From the NCBI RefSeq assembly GCF_003952525.1, contig NZ_CP034451.1, forward strand, positions 5,680,501-5,744,500: DNA of 64,000 nt, read 5' to 3'. The position numbers and the translations under genes are program-made. Positions 43,409 to 52,887 of this stretch are shown here, one piece after another. Every line of letters starts with the position of its first letter. Position 1 is the stretch's first letter. Source of the stretch: Mesorhizobium sp. M3A.F.Ca.ET.080.04.2.1 (GTDB taxonomy: Bacteria > Pseudomonadota > Alphaproteobacteria > Rhizobiales > Rhizobiaceae). The notes under the pieces were generated by a model. The model ran no database searches, was not told the origin of the DNA, and saw nothing but the letters and a program-made list of their open reading frames with translations.

Positions 43409-43421
43409 CAAGCAAAAAAAA

Positions 43422-44999
43422 TCAAAAATCAGTCGGCGCACCGCCTTCGGCGCGTCGCTTGTCGACGAAATCGTTGAGTTCCTCGCGGATGGCGGGGTCG
43501 ATATACGGCTCCTCGTAGGCGGCAAGGCGCTCCTTCCAGACCTTGTTGGTGCGTTCCAGCGCCGTCGGCGAGCCCGCCTCGGCCCAGGTCTCGAAGTTGC
43601 GCCAGTCGGAGACGATCGGCGAATAGAAGGCGGTCTTGTAGCGCTGCTGCGTGTGCGGGGTGCCGAAGAAGTGGCCGCCAGGGCCGACCGACTGGATGGC
43701 GTCGAAGCCCAGCGCGTCCTCTGACAGATCGAGCGGGGTGAGGAATTCGGCCACCATCTGCAGGAGGTCAATGTCGAGAATGGTCTTTTCGTAGGAGCAG
43801 CGGAGGCCGCCTTCGAGCCAGCCGGCCCCGTGCATCATCAGATTGCCGCCGCCCTGGATGGCGCCCCAGAGCGAGAACACGCTCTCATAGGCGGCCTGCG
43901 CGTCGACCGTGTTGGCGGCGCAGGTGTTGGAGGTGCGATAGGGAATTCGATAGCGGCGGGCGAGCTGGCCGCCGACGAGCTGCGCCTTCATGTATTCGGG
44001 CGTGCCGAAGGCCGGCGCGCCGGACTTCATGTCGACATTGGAGGTGAAGCCGCCGTAGCCGACGGGCGCGCCCTTCTTGACCATCTGGGCGAAGGCGATG
44101 CCGGAGAGCGCCTCGGCGTTCTGCTGCACCAGCGCGCCGGCGATGGTGACTGGGGCCATGGCGCCCGAGAGCGTGAACGGCGTCACGATCACCGCCTGGC
44201 CCATGCTCGACATCTGGATGATGCCTTCCATCATCGGCACATCGAGCTTGAGCGGCGAGTTGGTGTTGATGATGGTGAAGACCGACGGCTCCTCCATCAG
44301 CTGCTCGCGGCTGATACCGCGGGCGATGCGGGCGATCTCGATGCCGTCGACATTGCGCTCCTTGCCGAGCGAATAGATGTGGAAGACCTTGTCGGTCAGC
44401 AGGCTGAGATCGCGGATGCATTCCAGGTGGCGGACCGACGGATGGATGTCGATCGGCTCGACCGGATAGCCGCCGGTGCAGTTGAGAATATTATGCATCT
44501 GCGTCAGGCGCAGGAAGTTGCGGTAGTCGGCCTGGTTGCCGGGCCGGCGGCCGCGATCGAGATCGGAGCAATTGGGCGCCGACGCCATCATCGACAGGAT
44601 GACGTTGTCGCCGCCGAAGCGCAGATTGTGCTCCGGGTTGCGCGCATGCAGCGTGAATTCCGGCGGGCAGTACGAAATAAGCTCGAGGATCATCTCGCTG
44701 TCGAAGCGCACGCGCTCGCTGCCTTCGCGAACCTCCGCCCCATGCGCCTTCATGATGCGGCGGGCCTCTTCGTGCAGCACGTCGACGCCGATTTCCTGCA
44801 GCACCCGCAACGAGGCGAGGTGGATCGATTCCAGCTCGTCATCGGACACCAGCTTCGTCGGCGTCAGCGGGTTCTTCAATTGCCGGAAAGGCGGCTGCTC
44901 GAACGAGGCCGAGCCACCGGCGCGCTTGCCAGCGCGGCCACCGCGGCGGGCACGATCGTTTGCCAGAGCCGGGTCGGCGGGATGGAGGGCAGCGGTCAT
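43422..44999 (-). CDS. Second MttB-family methyltransferase, non-pyrrolysine
   Basis: 525 residues, same family as 28581: ELESIHLASLRVLQEIGVDV, VTPFTLSGAMAPVTIAGAL, HGAGWLEGGLRCSYEKT, PHTQQRYKTAFYSP. Continuous frame without amber codon. No corrinoid protein gene is adjacent, so it would have to use the one at 27608 or another elsewhere. ATG 44999 has gagg upstream. It points toward the DMGDH-like gene (a DUF559 remnant lies between), suggesting successive demethylation. Substrate probably differs from the first copy. Confidence 0.85.
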   Translation of the reverse strand: MTAALHPADPALANDRARRGGRAGKRAGGSASFEQPPFRQLKNPLTPTKLVSDDELESIHLASLRVLQEIGVDVLHEEARRIMKAHGAEVREGSERVRFDSEMILELISYCPPEFTLHARNPEHNLRFGGDNVILSMMASAPNCSDLDRGRRPGNQADYRNFLRLTQMHNILNCTGGYPVEPIDIHPSVRHLECIRDLSLLTDKVFHIYSLGKERNVDGIEIARIARGISREQLMEEPSVFTIINTNSPLKLDVPMMEGIIQMSSMGQAVIVTPFTLSGAMAPVTIAGALVQQNAEALSGIAFAQMVKKGAPVGYGGFTSNVDMKSGAPAFGTPEYMKAQLVGGQLARRYRIPYRTSNTCAANTVDAQAAYESVFSLWGAIQGGGNLMMHGAGWLEGGLRCSYEKTILDIDLLQMVAEFLTPLDLSEDALGFDAIQSVGPGGHFFGTPHTQQRYKTAFYSPIVSDWRNFETWAEAGSPTALERTNKVWKERLAAYEEPYIDPAIREELNDFVDKRRAEGGAPTDF

Positions 45000-45447
45000 G
45001 AGAACCTCAAAGGATATGAAAGTGACCGGCATAATGGACCGCCGGCAACGCCGCCGGTAAGGAGGCGGCGACCACTACGGCGAGGGAAGCGACATGGCGG
45101 AGCGGCATCCGCGCGACTGGCGTCTCGCAATGTGAAGCCTGTTACGGGTTCATCTTTTACTTTTGCTATACTTGCGCACCGAGCATCTTGAGGGGATAGG
45201 GACGCCTGACGTCACCAGAGTGCGTGCGCGCCAACAGTGAAGTCGCATTCCTTGTATCGGATGAAGCCCTATGCCGAGGGGAAGAAAGGGGCGGTCGCGC
45301 GCCATTTCCCGTAGGTCCTTGCCGATAGAGCGTTGGGGACGGCCATTGGCGCAAGCGGATTCGCCCGGCGGCTCTTTCTTTTGCGGTGCCGAGTCTTTAG
45401 CCCGGCCGGGATGCCCCTCGCAGGGAGCGTTTCAAACGGTTGGCGGA
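45000..45447. other. 448-bp intergenic region without a supportable gene
   Basis: Divergent space between the second MttB gene (minus) and the first MFS gene (plus). It holds a 1-mismatch relative of the GTCGCAAA element (ctcgcaat at 45124-45131, paired with gcgac) about 125 bp upstream of the MttB start. No tRNA, hairpin or credible frame was seen. Confidence 0.4.
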
Positions 45448-46608
45448 ATGGTTGCGGAGAGTGATAACGAGGCGGGAACGCAATGGGCAGCGCTTGCCGG
45501 CGTCACCGCTGCGCTTGCCATGTTCGGCGCAGCGCAAGGGCTCTCCTATCTGCTGTTCACGCTGCTGATGCAGCGGCAAGGACTGTCGCCGACGCTGATC
45601 GGGCTCTCGGCGGCTATGATGCCCGTCGGCCTTCTCCTGTCGGCTTCCCTCGTGCCCGTCGCGGTGCGCTTGTTCGGGGCGCGCAATCTGGGTGTCGGCT
45701 GCGCGCTGGCAGGCGCGCTGTGCTTCTTCGCCATCGGCGCTTTGCAGAACTGGGTGGCCTGGTTCCCGCTCCGCTTCCTGATCGGTGTGATCATCAATCC
45801 GCTCTATGTGCTCGGCGAAGTCTGGGCGCTGTCGCTGGCGCCGCCGTCGCGGCGCGGCCGCGTGATGGGCGTGTTCAATGCGCTGATGGGCGCCGGCTAT
45901 GCCGCAGGCCCGCTGGTCCTGATCACGGTCGGTACGGCCGGCTGGCCGCCTTTCATCGCGGCTATATCGGGCTTCGTGCTTTGCGCGCTGATCCTGTGCG
46001 CGGTTTCGGCAAAGCTTACCGGCTTCGAGGATGACGGCCAGTCTTTCGGCGGCGTTGTCGATTTCGCCAGGTTGGCGCCCGTGCTGCTGCTGGCCGTGCT
46101 GGTTTCCGCGGCCGTGCAGCAAAGCTCCTATGCGCTGATCCCTGTGTTCGGCTCGGCCTATGGACTGCCCGAGGCTAAGCTTGCCGCATTGGTGACGGCG
46201 CGTTCGCTTGGAAACATCTTTCTGCAGATTCCGCTAGGGCTGGCGGCCGAACGCTTCGGCGGCCGGGCGATGATCATCGTCTGCGCAGTGGTGACCGCCA
46301 TTTGCGCGGTGTCGCTGCCGGTCCTCATCACCACGCCGTTCGCATGGCCGATGCTGCTGGTGATGGGAGCGGTCGGTTACGGCGTCTACACGATGGCGCT
46401 GATTGAGCTCGGCAGCCGCTTCGGAGGCACGACATTGCTCGCCGGCAATGCGGCCTTTGCCTTGATGTGGGGCCTCGGCGGCATTGTCGGGCCGCCCGGT
46501 GCCGGCGCGCTGATGCAGGCGATCGGGCCGCTCGGTCTGCCAGCGGTGATCATCGGGCTTGTCACATTGCTGGTCGCATTCGCGTTCTACCGCTCTCGGC
46601 TGCGCTGA
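45448..46608 (+). CDS. MFS transporter (first of a tandem pair)
   Basis: 386 residues, about 12 helices. ATG 45448 begins the family-like N-terminus (MVAESDNEAGTQWAALAGV). Shares with the next gene the motifs GLSYLLFTLLMQRQGLSPTL / GLSYPLLSFILQRQGVSPAM and LAPPSRRGRVMG, the MFS loop 4-5-type basic motif. The pair is separated by about 100 bp on the same strand. The substrate is unknown; similar proteins are annotated YcaD/CynX-like. Confidence 0.85.
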   Translation: MVAESDNEAGTQWAALAGVTAALAMFGAAQGLSYLLFTLLMQRQGLSPTLIGLSAAMMPVGLLLSASLVPVAVRLFGARNLGVGCALAGALCFFAIGALQNWVAWFPLRFLIGVIINPLYVLGEVWALSLAPPSRRGRVMGVFNALMGAGYAAGPLVLITVGTAGWPPFIAAISGFVLCALILCAVSAKLTGFEDDGQSFGGVVDFARLAPVLLLAVLVSAAVQQSSYALIPVFGSAYGLPEAKLAALVTARSLGNIFLQIPLGLAAERFGGRAMIIVCAVVTAICAVSLPVLITTPFAWPMLLVMGAVGYGVYTMALIELGSRFGGTTLLAGNAAFALMWGLGGIVGPPGAGALMQAIGPLGLPAVIIGLVTLLVAFAFYRSRLR

Positions 46609-46708
46609 TCCTGACGAATGTCGGCTGCAAGATGCGCCTTCGAGAGTCACGGTCTTACAATGATCGGCCATAACCGCTACTTTGCGAAACGATAGGTGGG
46701 CGGGATCC

Positions 46709-47869
46709 ATGGCACTGGCGCATCCGAAGACTGGCGAAGCGGTGCAATGGGCTGCGATCATTGGCGTGATCGCGACGGTCTCGGTATTCGCCATCGCGCA
46801 GGGGCTTTCCTATCCGCTGCTCAGCTTCATCCTGCAGCGCCAAGGAGTTTCTCCGGCAATGATCGGCCTGTCGGCGGCGATGACGCCGATCGGCTTCATC
46901 CTGTCCTCGCCGCCGATCCCGGCGCTGGCCCGCCGGTTCGGCGCAGGCCGCCTGGCGCTCGCCTGCGCGGCGCTTTCGGCGCTGATGCTGGCTCTCGTCG
47001 GATGGACGCAGAATGTCTATCTGTGGTTCCCTTTGCGCTTTCTGGTCGGCGTGGTGACCAACCCGCTCTATGTGCTCAGCGAAACCTGGGTAATCGCACT
47101 CGCACCGCCGTCACGTCGTGGCCGTGTCATGGGCGCCTATTCCACCGTCATTTCGACAGGTTTTGCGGCGGGGCCGCTCTGCCTCCTTGCCGTCGGCACC
47201 GAAGGCTGGCCGCCGTTCCTGGTCGGCATCTGCGCCTTTCTGTTCTGCGGTCTCTGCCTGGCGCTGGTTGTCGGGCGGTTACCCAAGATCGACGAGCCCG
47301 AGAACGAGGCTTCGGTGTTGGGTTTCATGCCGAAGGCCTGGTTGCTCCTATCGGCCGTCGTGGTCGCTGCCGGCTTCGAGCAGGCAGTGCTGGCGCTGCT
47401 TCCGGTCTATGGAACACACTATGGCATAGTGGAATCCCACATGTCGGCGCTTCTGTCGACGATGATTGCCGGCAACATCTTCATGCAAGTGCCGCTCGGG
47501 CTGCTCGCCGAACGGCTGACAGCGCGTCTCGTGCGGCTCGGCTGCGTGTCGGCAACGATCCTGGGATGTATCCTCCTACCGGAGTTGGTCGACACGCGGC
47601 TGATCTGGGTCTGCGTCTTCGTCTGGGGCGCGGCATCCTACGGCATCTACACTATGTCGATCATCGAGCTCGGCGAGCGCTTCAGCGGCTCGGCGCTGGT
47701 CGCCGGCAATGCCGCCTTCTCGCTGATGTGGGGCGTTGGCGGCTTCCTCGTGCCGCCGCTCACCGGCAGCGTGATGGAGGTGATCGGCGCATCGGGCCTG
47801 CCGGTCACGCTTGGGGCGATCTGCGCGGTGCTGGCGGCGGCAACGATCATTCACCGGCGAGTGATGTAG
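46709..47869 (+). CDS. MFS transporter (second of a tandem pair)
   Basis: 386 residues, the same length as its neighbour and alignable end to end by eye (VQWAAIIGVIATVSVFAIAQG, PLRFLVGVVTNPLYVLSE, GNAAFSLMWGVGGFLVPP). This points to a tandem duplication with later divergence. ATG 46709. Both paralogues keep charged residues of the MFS gating motif. A 30/31-bp direct repeat lies immediately downstream. Confidence 0.85.
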   Translation: MALAHPKTGEAVQWAAIIGVIATVSVFAIAQGLSYPLLSFILQRQGVSPAMIGLSAAMTPIGFILSSPPIPALARRFGAGRLALACAALSALMLALVGWTQNVYLWFPLRFLVGVVTNPLYVLSETWVIALAPPSRRGRVMGAYSTVISTGFAAGPLCLLAVGTEGWPPFLVGICAFLFCGLCLALVVGRLPKIDEPENEASVLGFMPKAWLLLSAVVVAAGFEQAVLALLPVYGTHYGIVESHMSALLSTMIAGNIFMQVPLGLLAERLTARLVRLGCVSATILGCILLPELVDTRLIWVCVFVWGAASYGIYTMSIIELGERFSGSALVAGNAAFSLMWGVGGFLVPPLTGSVMEVIGASGLPVTLGAICAVLAAATIIHRRVM

Positions 47870-47885
47870 ACCGGACTGGCACGAG

Positions 47886-47946
47886 ACCTGGCGGTTGCTC
47901 TTGAATGTTCGCGCCACCTGGCGGGTTGCTCTTGAATGTTCGCGCC
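47886..47946. repeat. Direct tandem duplication of about 30 bp
   Basis: Unit acctggcggttgctcttgaa...cgcgcc (47886-47915) is followed at once by a copy with one inserted g (47916-47946). It lies between the MFS gene and the prolyl oligopeptidase gene, 50 bp before the latter's start. Confidence 0.85.
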
Positions 47947-47995
47947 GCAAACGCGATGTAGGCCCAGCCTAGCCGATCGCACTTCGGAGTCCGCA

Positions 47996-50065
47996 ATGCC
48001 CAGCACGATGATCCAACGCCAGCCCGATCCGACGGCAGAGGATCCCTTCCTCTGGCTGGAGGACCGCAACGGAAAGGACGCGCTCGACTGGGTCCACCGG
48101 CAGAATGCGGTGACGGTTGCCGAACTGCAGGGCGACGCCTCCTACGAGGCGGCGTTCGAGACCGCGCTCGATCTGATGACTGCCGAGGACAACATTGCCG
48201 TCGGCGCCGCGCTCAACGGCCATGTCTATAATTTCTGGCAGGACAAGACCAACGCGCTTGGCCTGTGGCGCCGCACCACTGTGGCCTCCTATAAGACCGA
48301 CAAGCCCGATTGGGAAACGATCATCGATTTCGATGCGCTCTCGGCCAAGGAGGGCGTGAGATGGGTGTTTGGCGGCGCCAATCGGCTCTATCCCGACTTC
48401 GACCGTTGCCTGCTCTCCATGTCGCCCGACGGCGGCGATGCCAGCGAGATGCGCGAGTTCGACATTGCGACGAAATCATTCGTCGAGGATGGTTTTCGCG
48501 CTCCGGCCTCCAAGTCGGGTTTCTCCTGGCTGGACAGAGACACGGTGATTTTCTCGGCGGCTTTCGAGGAAGCCGACAAGACCGAGTCCGGCTATCCGCG
48601 CGTAATCAAGCTCTGGCGGCGCGGCGCGAGGCTGGAGGATGCTGAGCCGATTTTCGAAGGCGAGAAGCACCACCTGGCCGTCGGCGGCGGTGTCGAATTC
48701 GACGGCGACAGGCGGCATGTGCTGCTGGGCAAGACGCTCGACTTCTTCACCTCGCACAGCTTCCTGCGGCTGCCTTCAGGCGAGAACCGGCGCATCCCCT
48801 TGCCTGACGACGCCACCGACACGGCGATCTTCAAAGGACAGCTCGTCTTCGGCGTGCGCAGCCCGTGGACGGCACCGGACGGGACACGCTGCCTGCCAGA
48901 CGGACTCTATTCCGTCGATTTCGATGGGTGGGTCGAAACCGGAGCATTCGGACCCTTCGAAACCGTGCTGGAACCAGCGCCCCGCGTCTCGATCGCGGGG
49001 CTCGCCAGGACGCAGGATCGGCTGTTCATCAACCTGATGGACAATGTGCGCGGCAAGGTGGTCGCCTGCGACCGCACCGCCGACGGCTGGTCGCTGAAAC
49101 CGGTCGCGCTGCCGGAAAACGGCAATGTCGGCATCAGCCATGCCGAGCATTTCGGCGCAAGCGTCTCGTTCTCCTTCACCGATTTCCTGACGCCGAGCTC
49201 GATCATCTGGTCGGACGACAATGGCGCGACGCTGGCAACCGTGAAGTCGCAGCCGGCGCGTTTCGACGCCTCGCCCTATGTGTCCGAGCAATTCGAGGCG
49301 CGCTCCAGCGACGGCACGATGATCCCGTATTTCGTCGTCCGGCGCCGCGACCAGAGCGGGCCGGTACCGGCGCTGCTTTATGGCTATGGCGGCTTCGAAG
49401 TACCGCTGCTGCCCGGCTATGCCGGCATTCGCGGCAGGCTGTGGCTGGAAGCGGGCAACGCCTATGTCCAGGCCAATATCCGCGGCGGCGGCGAGTTCGG
49501 ACCAGGCTGGCACCAAGCAGCGCTGAAGGCCAATCGCCAGAAGGCCTTCGATGACTTCGCAGCCGTGGCCGAGGACGTGGTCAGGCGCGGCATAACGACG
49601 GCAGGACAGCTGGGCATCCAGGGCGGTTCGAATGGCGGCCTGCTCACCGGCGTGTCGCTGACGCAGCGGCCGGAACTGTTCGGCGCCGTCATCATCGACG
49701 TGCCGCTGCTCGACATGCTGCGCTACACCGAGTTGCCGCCCGGCGCTTCCTGGATCGCCGAATACGGCGATCCGTCGAAACCGGAAGAGGCGGCGTGGCT
49801 TGCGGCCTACTCGCCCTATCAGCATGTCGCGGCCGATGCCGCTTATCCGCCGGTGCTGCTGATGACCTCGACCGCCGACGACCGCGTCCATCCCGGCCAT
49901 GCGCGCAAGATGGCGGCGCGGCTGCAGAAAGCCGGGCATTCCAGGACGCTGTTCTTCGAGGAGACGGAAGGTGGTCATGGTGGTCGCGGCGATCGCCGGC
50001 CGCAGGCGGCGCAGACAGCGATGCGTTATGTTTTCCTGCAGAGGGCGCTCACCGGCACGGCTTGA
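47996..50065 (+). CDS. Prolyl oligopeptidase family serine peptidase (S9A)
   Basis: 689 residues. N-terminal beta-propeller (WLEDRNGKDALDWVHRQNA opening, family hallmark) and C-terminal alpha/beta hydrolase with IQGGSNGGLLTGV (catalytic Ser), TADDRVHPGHARKMA (Asp region) and TEGGHGGRGDR (His). Cytosolic, no signal peptide. ATG 47996 has ggag seven bases upstream; a longer frame would run into the direct repeat. It cleaves short peptides after proline-like residues; physiological role unknown. Confidence 0.9.
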   Translation: MPSTMIQRQPDPTAEDPFLWLEDRNGKDALDWVHRQNAVTVAELQGDASYEAAFETALDLMTAEDNIAVGAALNGHVYNFWQDKTNALGLWRRTTVASYKTDKPDWETIIDFDALSAKEGVRWVFGGANRLYPDFDRCLLSMSPDGGDASEMREFDIATKSFVEDGFRAPASKSGFSWLDRDTVIFSAAFEEADKTESGYPRVIKLWRRGARLEDAEPIFEGEKHHLAVGGGVEFDGDRRHVLLGKTLDFFTSHSFLRLPSGENRRIPLPDDATDTAIFKGQLVFGVRSPWTAPDGTRCLPDGLYSVDFDGWVETGAFGPFETVLEPAPRVSIAGLARTQDRLFINLMDNVRGKVVACDRTADGWSLKPVALPENGNVGISHAEHFGASVSFSFTDFLTPSSIIWSDDNGATLATVKSQPARFDASPYVSEQFEARSSDGTMIPYFVVRRRDQSGPVPALLYGYGGFEVPLLPGYAGIRGRLWLEAGNAYVQANIRGGGEFGPGWHQAALKANRQKAFDDFAAVAEDVVRRGITTAGQLGIQGGSNGGLLTGVSLTQRPELFGAVIIDVPLLDMLRYTELPPGASWIAEYGDPSKPEEAAWLAAYSPYQHVAADAAYPPVLLMTSTADDRVHPGHARKMAARLQKAGHSRTLFFEETEGGHGGRGDRRPQAAQTAMRYVFLQRALTGTA

Positions 50066-50098
50066 AGTCGAGCTATCAGCCGGCATAAGCTGCCGGCC

Positions 50099-50221
50099 AT
50101 GGCTCGCATGAGGACATCTGGCGCCCTCGGGGGCGCGGTGACGCCGTCACCGCGCACGCTGCGTGCCGAGCTTCTGCGGCTGTGTGCTCGCATCGGCTAC
50201 TCGCCGCCCGCCTTCCTCTGA
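50099..50221 (+). CDS. Possible 40-residue ORF
   Basis: ATG 50099 to TGA 50221, product MARMRTSGALGGAVTPSPRT... ending SPPAFL, basic. It spans a perfect 10-bp inverted repeat and has no good ribosome site. No family recognised. It could simply be an open stretch in GC-rich intergenic DNA. Confidence 0.2.
   Translation: MARMRTSGALGGAVTPSPRTLRAELLRLCARIGYSPPAFL
50133..50155. repeat. Perfect inverted repeat
   Basis: gcgcggtgac / gtcaccgcgc with a 3-nt loop, no T-run; downstream of the prolyl oligopeptidase gene. May slow or stabilise its transcript. Confidence 0.5.
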
Positions 50222-50272
50222 CGAATCCGCCCCGGCTACTGCCGGATTGAGTCAAGAGGAAAGACCAGATCC

Positions 50273-51652
50273 ATGACTTATCAGAACTATTCGCTGAAGC
50301 AGCTTCAGCAAATCGATGCCGCGCATCATCTTCATCCCTTCACCGATCACAAGGAACTGCGCGAGGCCGGCTCGCGCATCATCACCCGCGCCGACGGCGC
50401 TTTCATCTACGATTCCGAGGGGACGGAAATCCTCGACGGCATGGCGGGCCTGTGGTGCGTCAATGTCGGCTACGGCCGCGACGAACTCGCCGAAGCAGCC
50501 TATGCGCAGATGAAGGAGTTGCCCTACTACAATTCCTTCTTCAAATGCTCGACGCCGACGCCGGTGCTGTTGTCGCAGAAACTGGCGGAACTGGCCCCCA
50601 CGCACATCAGCCAGGTCTTCTACGGTTCGTCCGGCTCGGAGGCGAACGATACGGCGCTGCGGCTGGTGCGCCACTACTGGGCGCTGGAAGGCAAACCGGA
50701 GAAGAACCGCATCATATCCCGCAAGATGGGCTATCACGGCTCGACGATCGCCGGCACCTCGCTTGGCGGCATGGAGCCGATGCACAAGCAACTCGGCGGC
50801 GCGGTGCCGAACATTGTCCATGTCATGATGCCCTATGCCTATGAACTCGCGCTGGCCGGCGAGAGCGATCATGATTTCGGCATCCGCGCGGCAAAGGCGG
50901 TCGAGGAAGCCATTCTCGAAGCCGGCGCCGACAAAGTCGCGGCCTTCATCGGCGAGCCGGTAATGGGCGCCGGCGGGGTAAAAATCCCGCCGATGAGCTA
51001 CTGGCCGGAGGTGCAGCGCATCTGCCGCAAGCACGACGTGCTCCTGATGCTCGACGAGGTCATCACCGGCTATGGCCGGACGGGCGAATGGTTCGCGGCG
51101 CAGACCTTCGGGATCGAGCCCGACACCATAACCACCGCCAAGGCGCTGACCTCCGGCTACCAGCCGCTGTCGGCGCTGCTGGTCGGCGACCGCATCAGCA
51201 GAACGCTGGTCGAGAAAGGGGGCGAGTTCTATCACGGCTACACCTATTCCGGTCATCCGGTGGCCTGCGCGGTGGCGTTGAAGAACCTCGAGATCATTGA
51301 GCGGGAAGGCCTGGTCGAGCGGGTCAGGAACGACACCGGTCCCTATTTCGCGCAGGCGCTGCAGGAGCGCGTCGCCGGGCACAGGCTGGTCGGCGAGGTG
51401 CGCTCGATCGGCCTCATGGGGGCGATCGAGATCGTCAAGGACAAGGCGCGGAGGGAGCGTTACCTGCCGTCGGGAAGTGCCGCCGTCGTCGTGCGCGACC
51501 ACGCGATTGCCCAAGGCATGATGTTGCGGGCCACCGGCGACACGATCATCCTGTCACCGCCGCTGATCTGGACGCGCGATACGATCGACATGGCTTGCGA
51601 TCGGATCGCAAAAGCACTCGACCTTGCCGAGGTGGATCTGCGCAAGCGATGA
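50273..51652 (+). CDS. Class III omega-aminotransferase
   Basis: 459 residues. YGSSGSEANDTALRLVRHYW (PLP phosphate), LLMLDEVITGYGRTGEW (Asp), TTAKALTSGYQP (Schiff-base Lys) and YHGYTYSGHP. This is the putrescine/taurine/beta-alanine:pyruvate aminotransferase type. ATG 50273 has agaggaaag upstream. No specific pathway partner adjoins; valine and beta-alanine degradation genes lie downstream, on the other strand. Confidence 0.85.
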   Translation: MTYQNYSLKQLQQIDAAHHLHPFTDHKELREAGSRIITRADGAFIYDSEGTEILDGMAGLWCVNVGYGRDELAEAAYAQMKELPYYNSFFKCSTPTPVLLSQKLAELAPTHISQVFYGSSGSEANDTALRLVRHYWALEGKPEKNRIISRKMGYHGSTIAGTSLGGMEPMHKQLGGAVPNIVHVMMPYAYELALAGESDHDFGIRAAKAVEEAILEAGADKVAAFIGEPVMGAGGVKIPPMSYWPEVQRICRKHDVLLMLDEVITGYGRTGEWFAAQTFGIEPDTITTAKALTSGYQPLSALLVGDRISRTLVEKGGEFYHGYTYSGHPVACAVALKNLEIIEREGLVERVRNDTGPYFAQALQERVAGHRLVGEVRSIGLMGAIEIVKDKARRERYLPSGSAAVVVRDHAIAQGMMLRATGDTIILSPPLIWTRDTIDMACDRIAKALDLAEVDLRKR

Positions 51653-51979
51653 TCGAACGCTCTGGCGCCCTTCGCGGAGGGGCGGCCCGGGCGTCGCAGT
51701 TTGCCGGGCGCGACCGGGCTTCCCGAAACGCAAAAACCGCGCTCCAACGGGAACGCGGCTTTGCCAGATACGCATGGCGTTTCGCTACGAAGCACTTGCG
51801 AAACTTACGGGCTCCGGTACGCGAGACCTGATCCGGAGCGCCGGGCGGATGCGATGTCCGCCTCGCAATCCGTTTTAAAGGCACATCGTTACCGGTGGGT
51901 TAGCAAGACCTTAAGCAAATCTAAATTTGCTCGGATTCCGCCAAAAAAGAGACGCTAATAACCGTTTCAAAGCAGCGGG
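51653..51979. other. 327-bp convergent intergenic region
   Basis: Holds a terminator-like stem (ccgcg...cgcgg, 51740-51761, flanked by A and T runs) and a 7-bp inverted repeat gctccgg/ccggagc (51811-51839). The last 80 bp are AT-rich. No gene seen. Confidence 0.4.
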
Positions 51980-52864
51980 TTAGATTTGATCGCCGCGCAA
52001 GAAATTTATAATGCCGGAAAAATCCAGGCCGGCGTTGCCTTGCGCGTTGAACAGCGCGTAGAGCTGGGTTGCCTCGGCGCCCAAAGGCGTCACCGCACCG
52101 GCGCTCTGCGCGGCCTCCTGCGACAGTTTCAGGTCCTTCAGCATGAGCGCAGCAGCAAAGCCTGGCTTGTAGTCGCGATTGGCGGGCGAAGCCGGCACCG
52201 GGCCAGGCACTGGACAGTAACTGGTCAGCGACCAGCACTGACCCGAGGCGGTGGAGGCGACATCGAACAGCGCCTGGTGCGACAGCCCGAGCTTTTCGGC
52301 AAGAACGAAAGCTTCGGCTACGCCGATCATCGAGATGCCGAGAATCATGTTGTTGCAGATCTTGGCGGCCTGGCCGGCTCCGTCGCCGCCGCAATGGACG
52401 ATGCGGCCGGCCATAGGCTTCAGGATCGGCTCAGCGGCTGCGAAAGCCTCATCGGAGCCGCCGGCCATGAAGGTCAACGTCCCCGCGGCAGCGCCGCCGG
52501 TGCCGCCGGAGACCGGCGCGTCGACCGACGGCAGACCATGCTTCGCAGCAATCGCATGGGCTTTGCGCGCCGATTCGACATCAATGGTCGAGGAATCGAT
52601 GAACAGCGCGCCCTTCTTCGCCTTGGACGCGATGTCTTCGTAGACGGAGAGAACATGCTTGCCGGCTGGAAGCATGGTGATGACCACGTCTGCGTCCTTC
52701 ACCGCGGCGACGGCATTGGCCATGACGGTGACGCCATGCTCCCTTGCGACGCTGAGGTTCTCGGGCACGAGATCGAAACCGTTTACAGTGTGCCCTGCCT
52801 TTACAAGGTTGGCGGCCATTGGATTGCCCATATTGCCGAGCCCGATGAAGGCGATCGTCGTCAT
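51980..52864 (-). CDS. mmsB: 3-hydroxyisobutyrate dehydrogenase
   Basis: 294 residues. N-terminal Rossmann IAFIGLGNMGNPMAANL, substrate motif DAPVSGGTGGAAAGTL, catalytic Lys region GAGQAAKICNN. The beta-hydroxyacid dehydrogenase family; context with an acyl-CoA dehydrogenase (52888) makes 3-hydroxyisobutyrate oxidation in valine breakdown the most likely role. Start ATG 52864, preceded by ggaggaacagga, 23 bp after the acyl-CoA dehydrogenase stop, so co-transcribed. Confidence 0.85.
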   Translation of the reverse strand: MTTIAFIGLGNMGNPMAANLVKAGHTVNGFDLVPENLSVAREHGVTVMANAVAAVKDADVVITMLPAGKHVLSVYEDIASKAKKGALFIDSSTIDVESARKAHAIAAKHGLPSVDAPVSGGTGGAAAGTLTFMAGGSDEAFAAAEPILKPMAGRIVHCGGDGAGQAAKICNNMILGISMIGVAEAFVLAEKLGLSHQALFDVASTASGQCWSLTSYCPVPGPVPASPANRDYKPGFAAALMLKDLKLSQEAAQSAGAVTPLGAEATQLYALFNAQGNAGLDFSGIINFLRGDQI

Positions 52865-52887
52865 TCCTGTTCCTCCGGTGTTCGCCG

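Noticed and set aside
50133..50155. Rho-independent terminator after the prolyl oligopeptidase gene
   Set aside because: Perfect hairpin but no T-run on either strand, so listed only as an inverted repeat.
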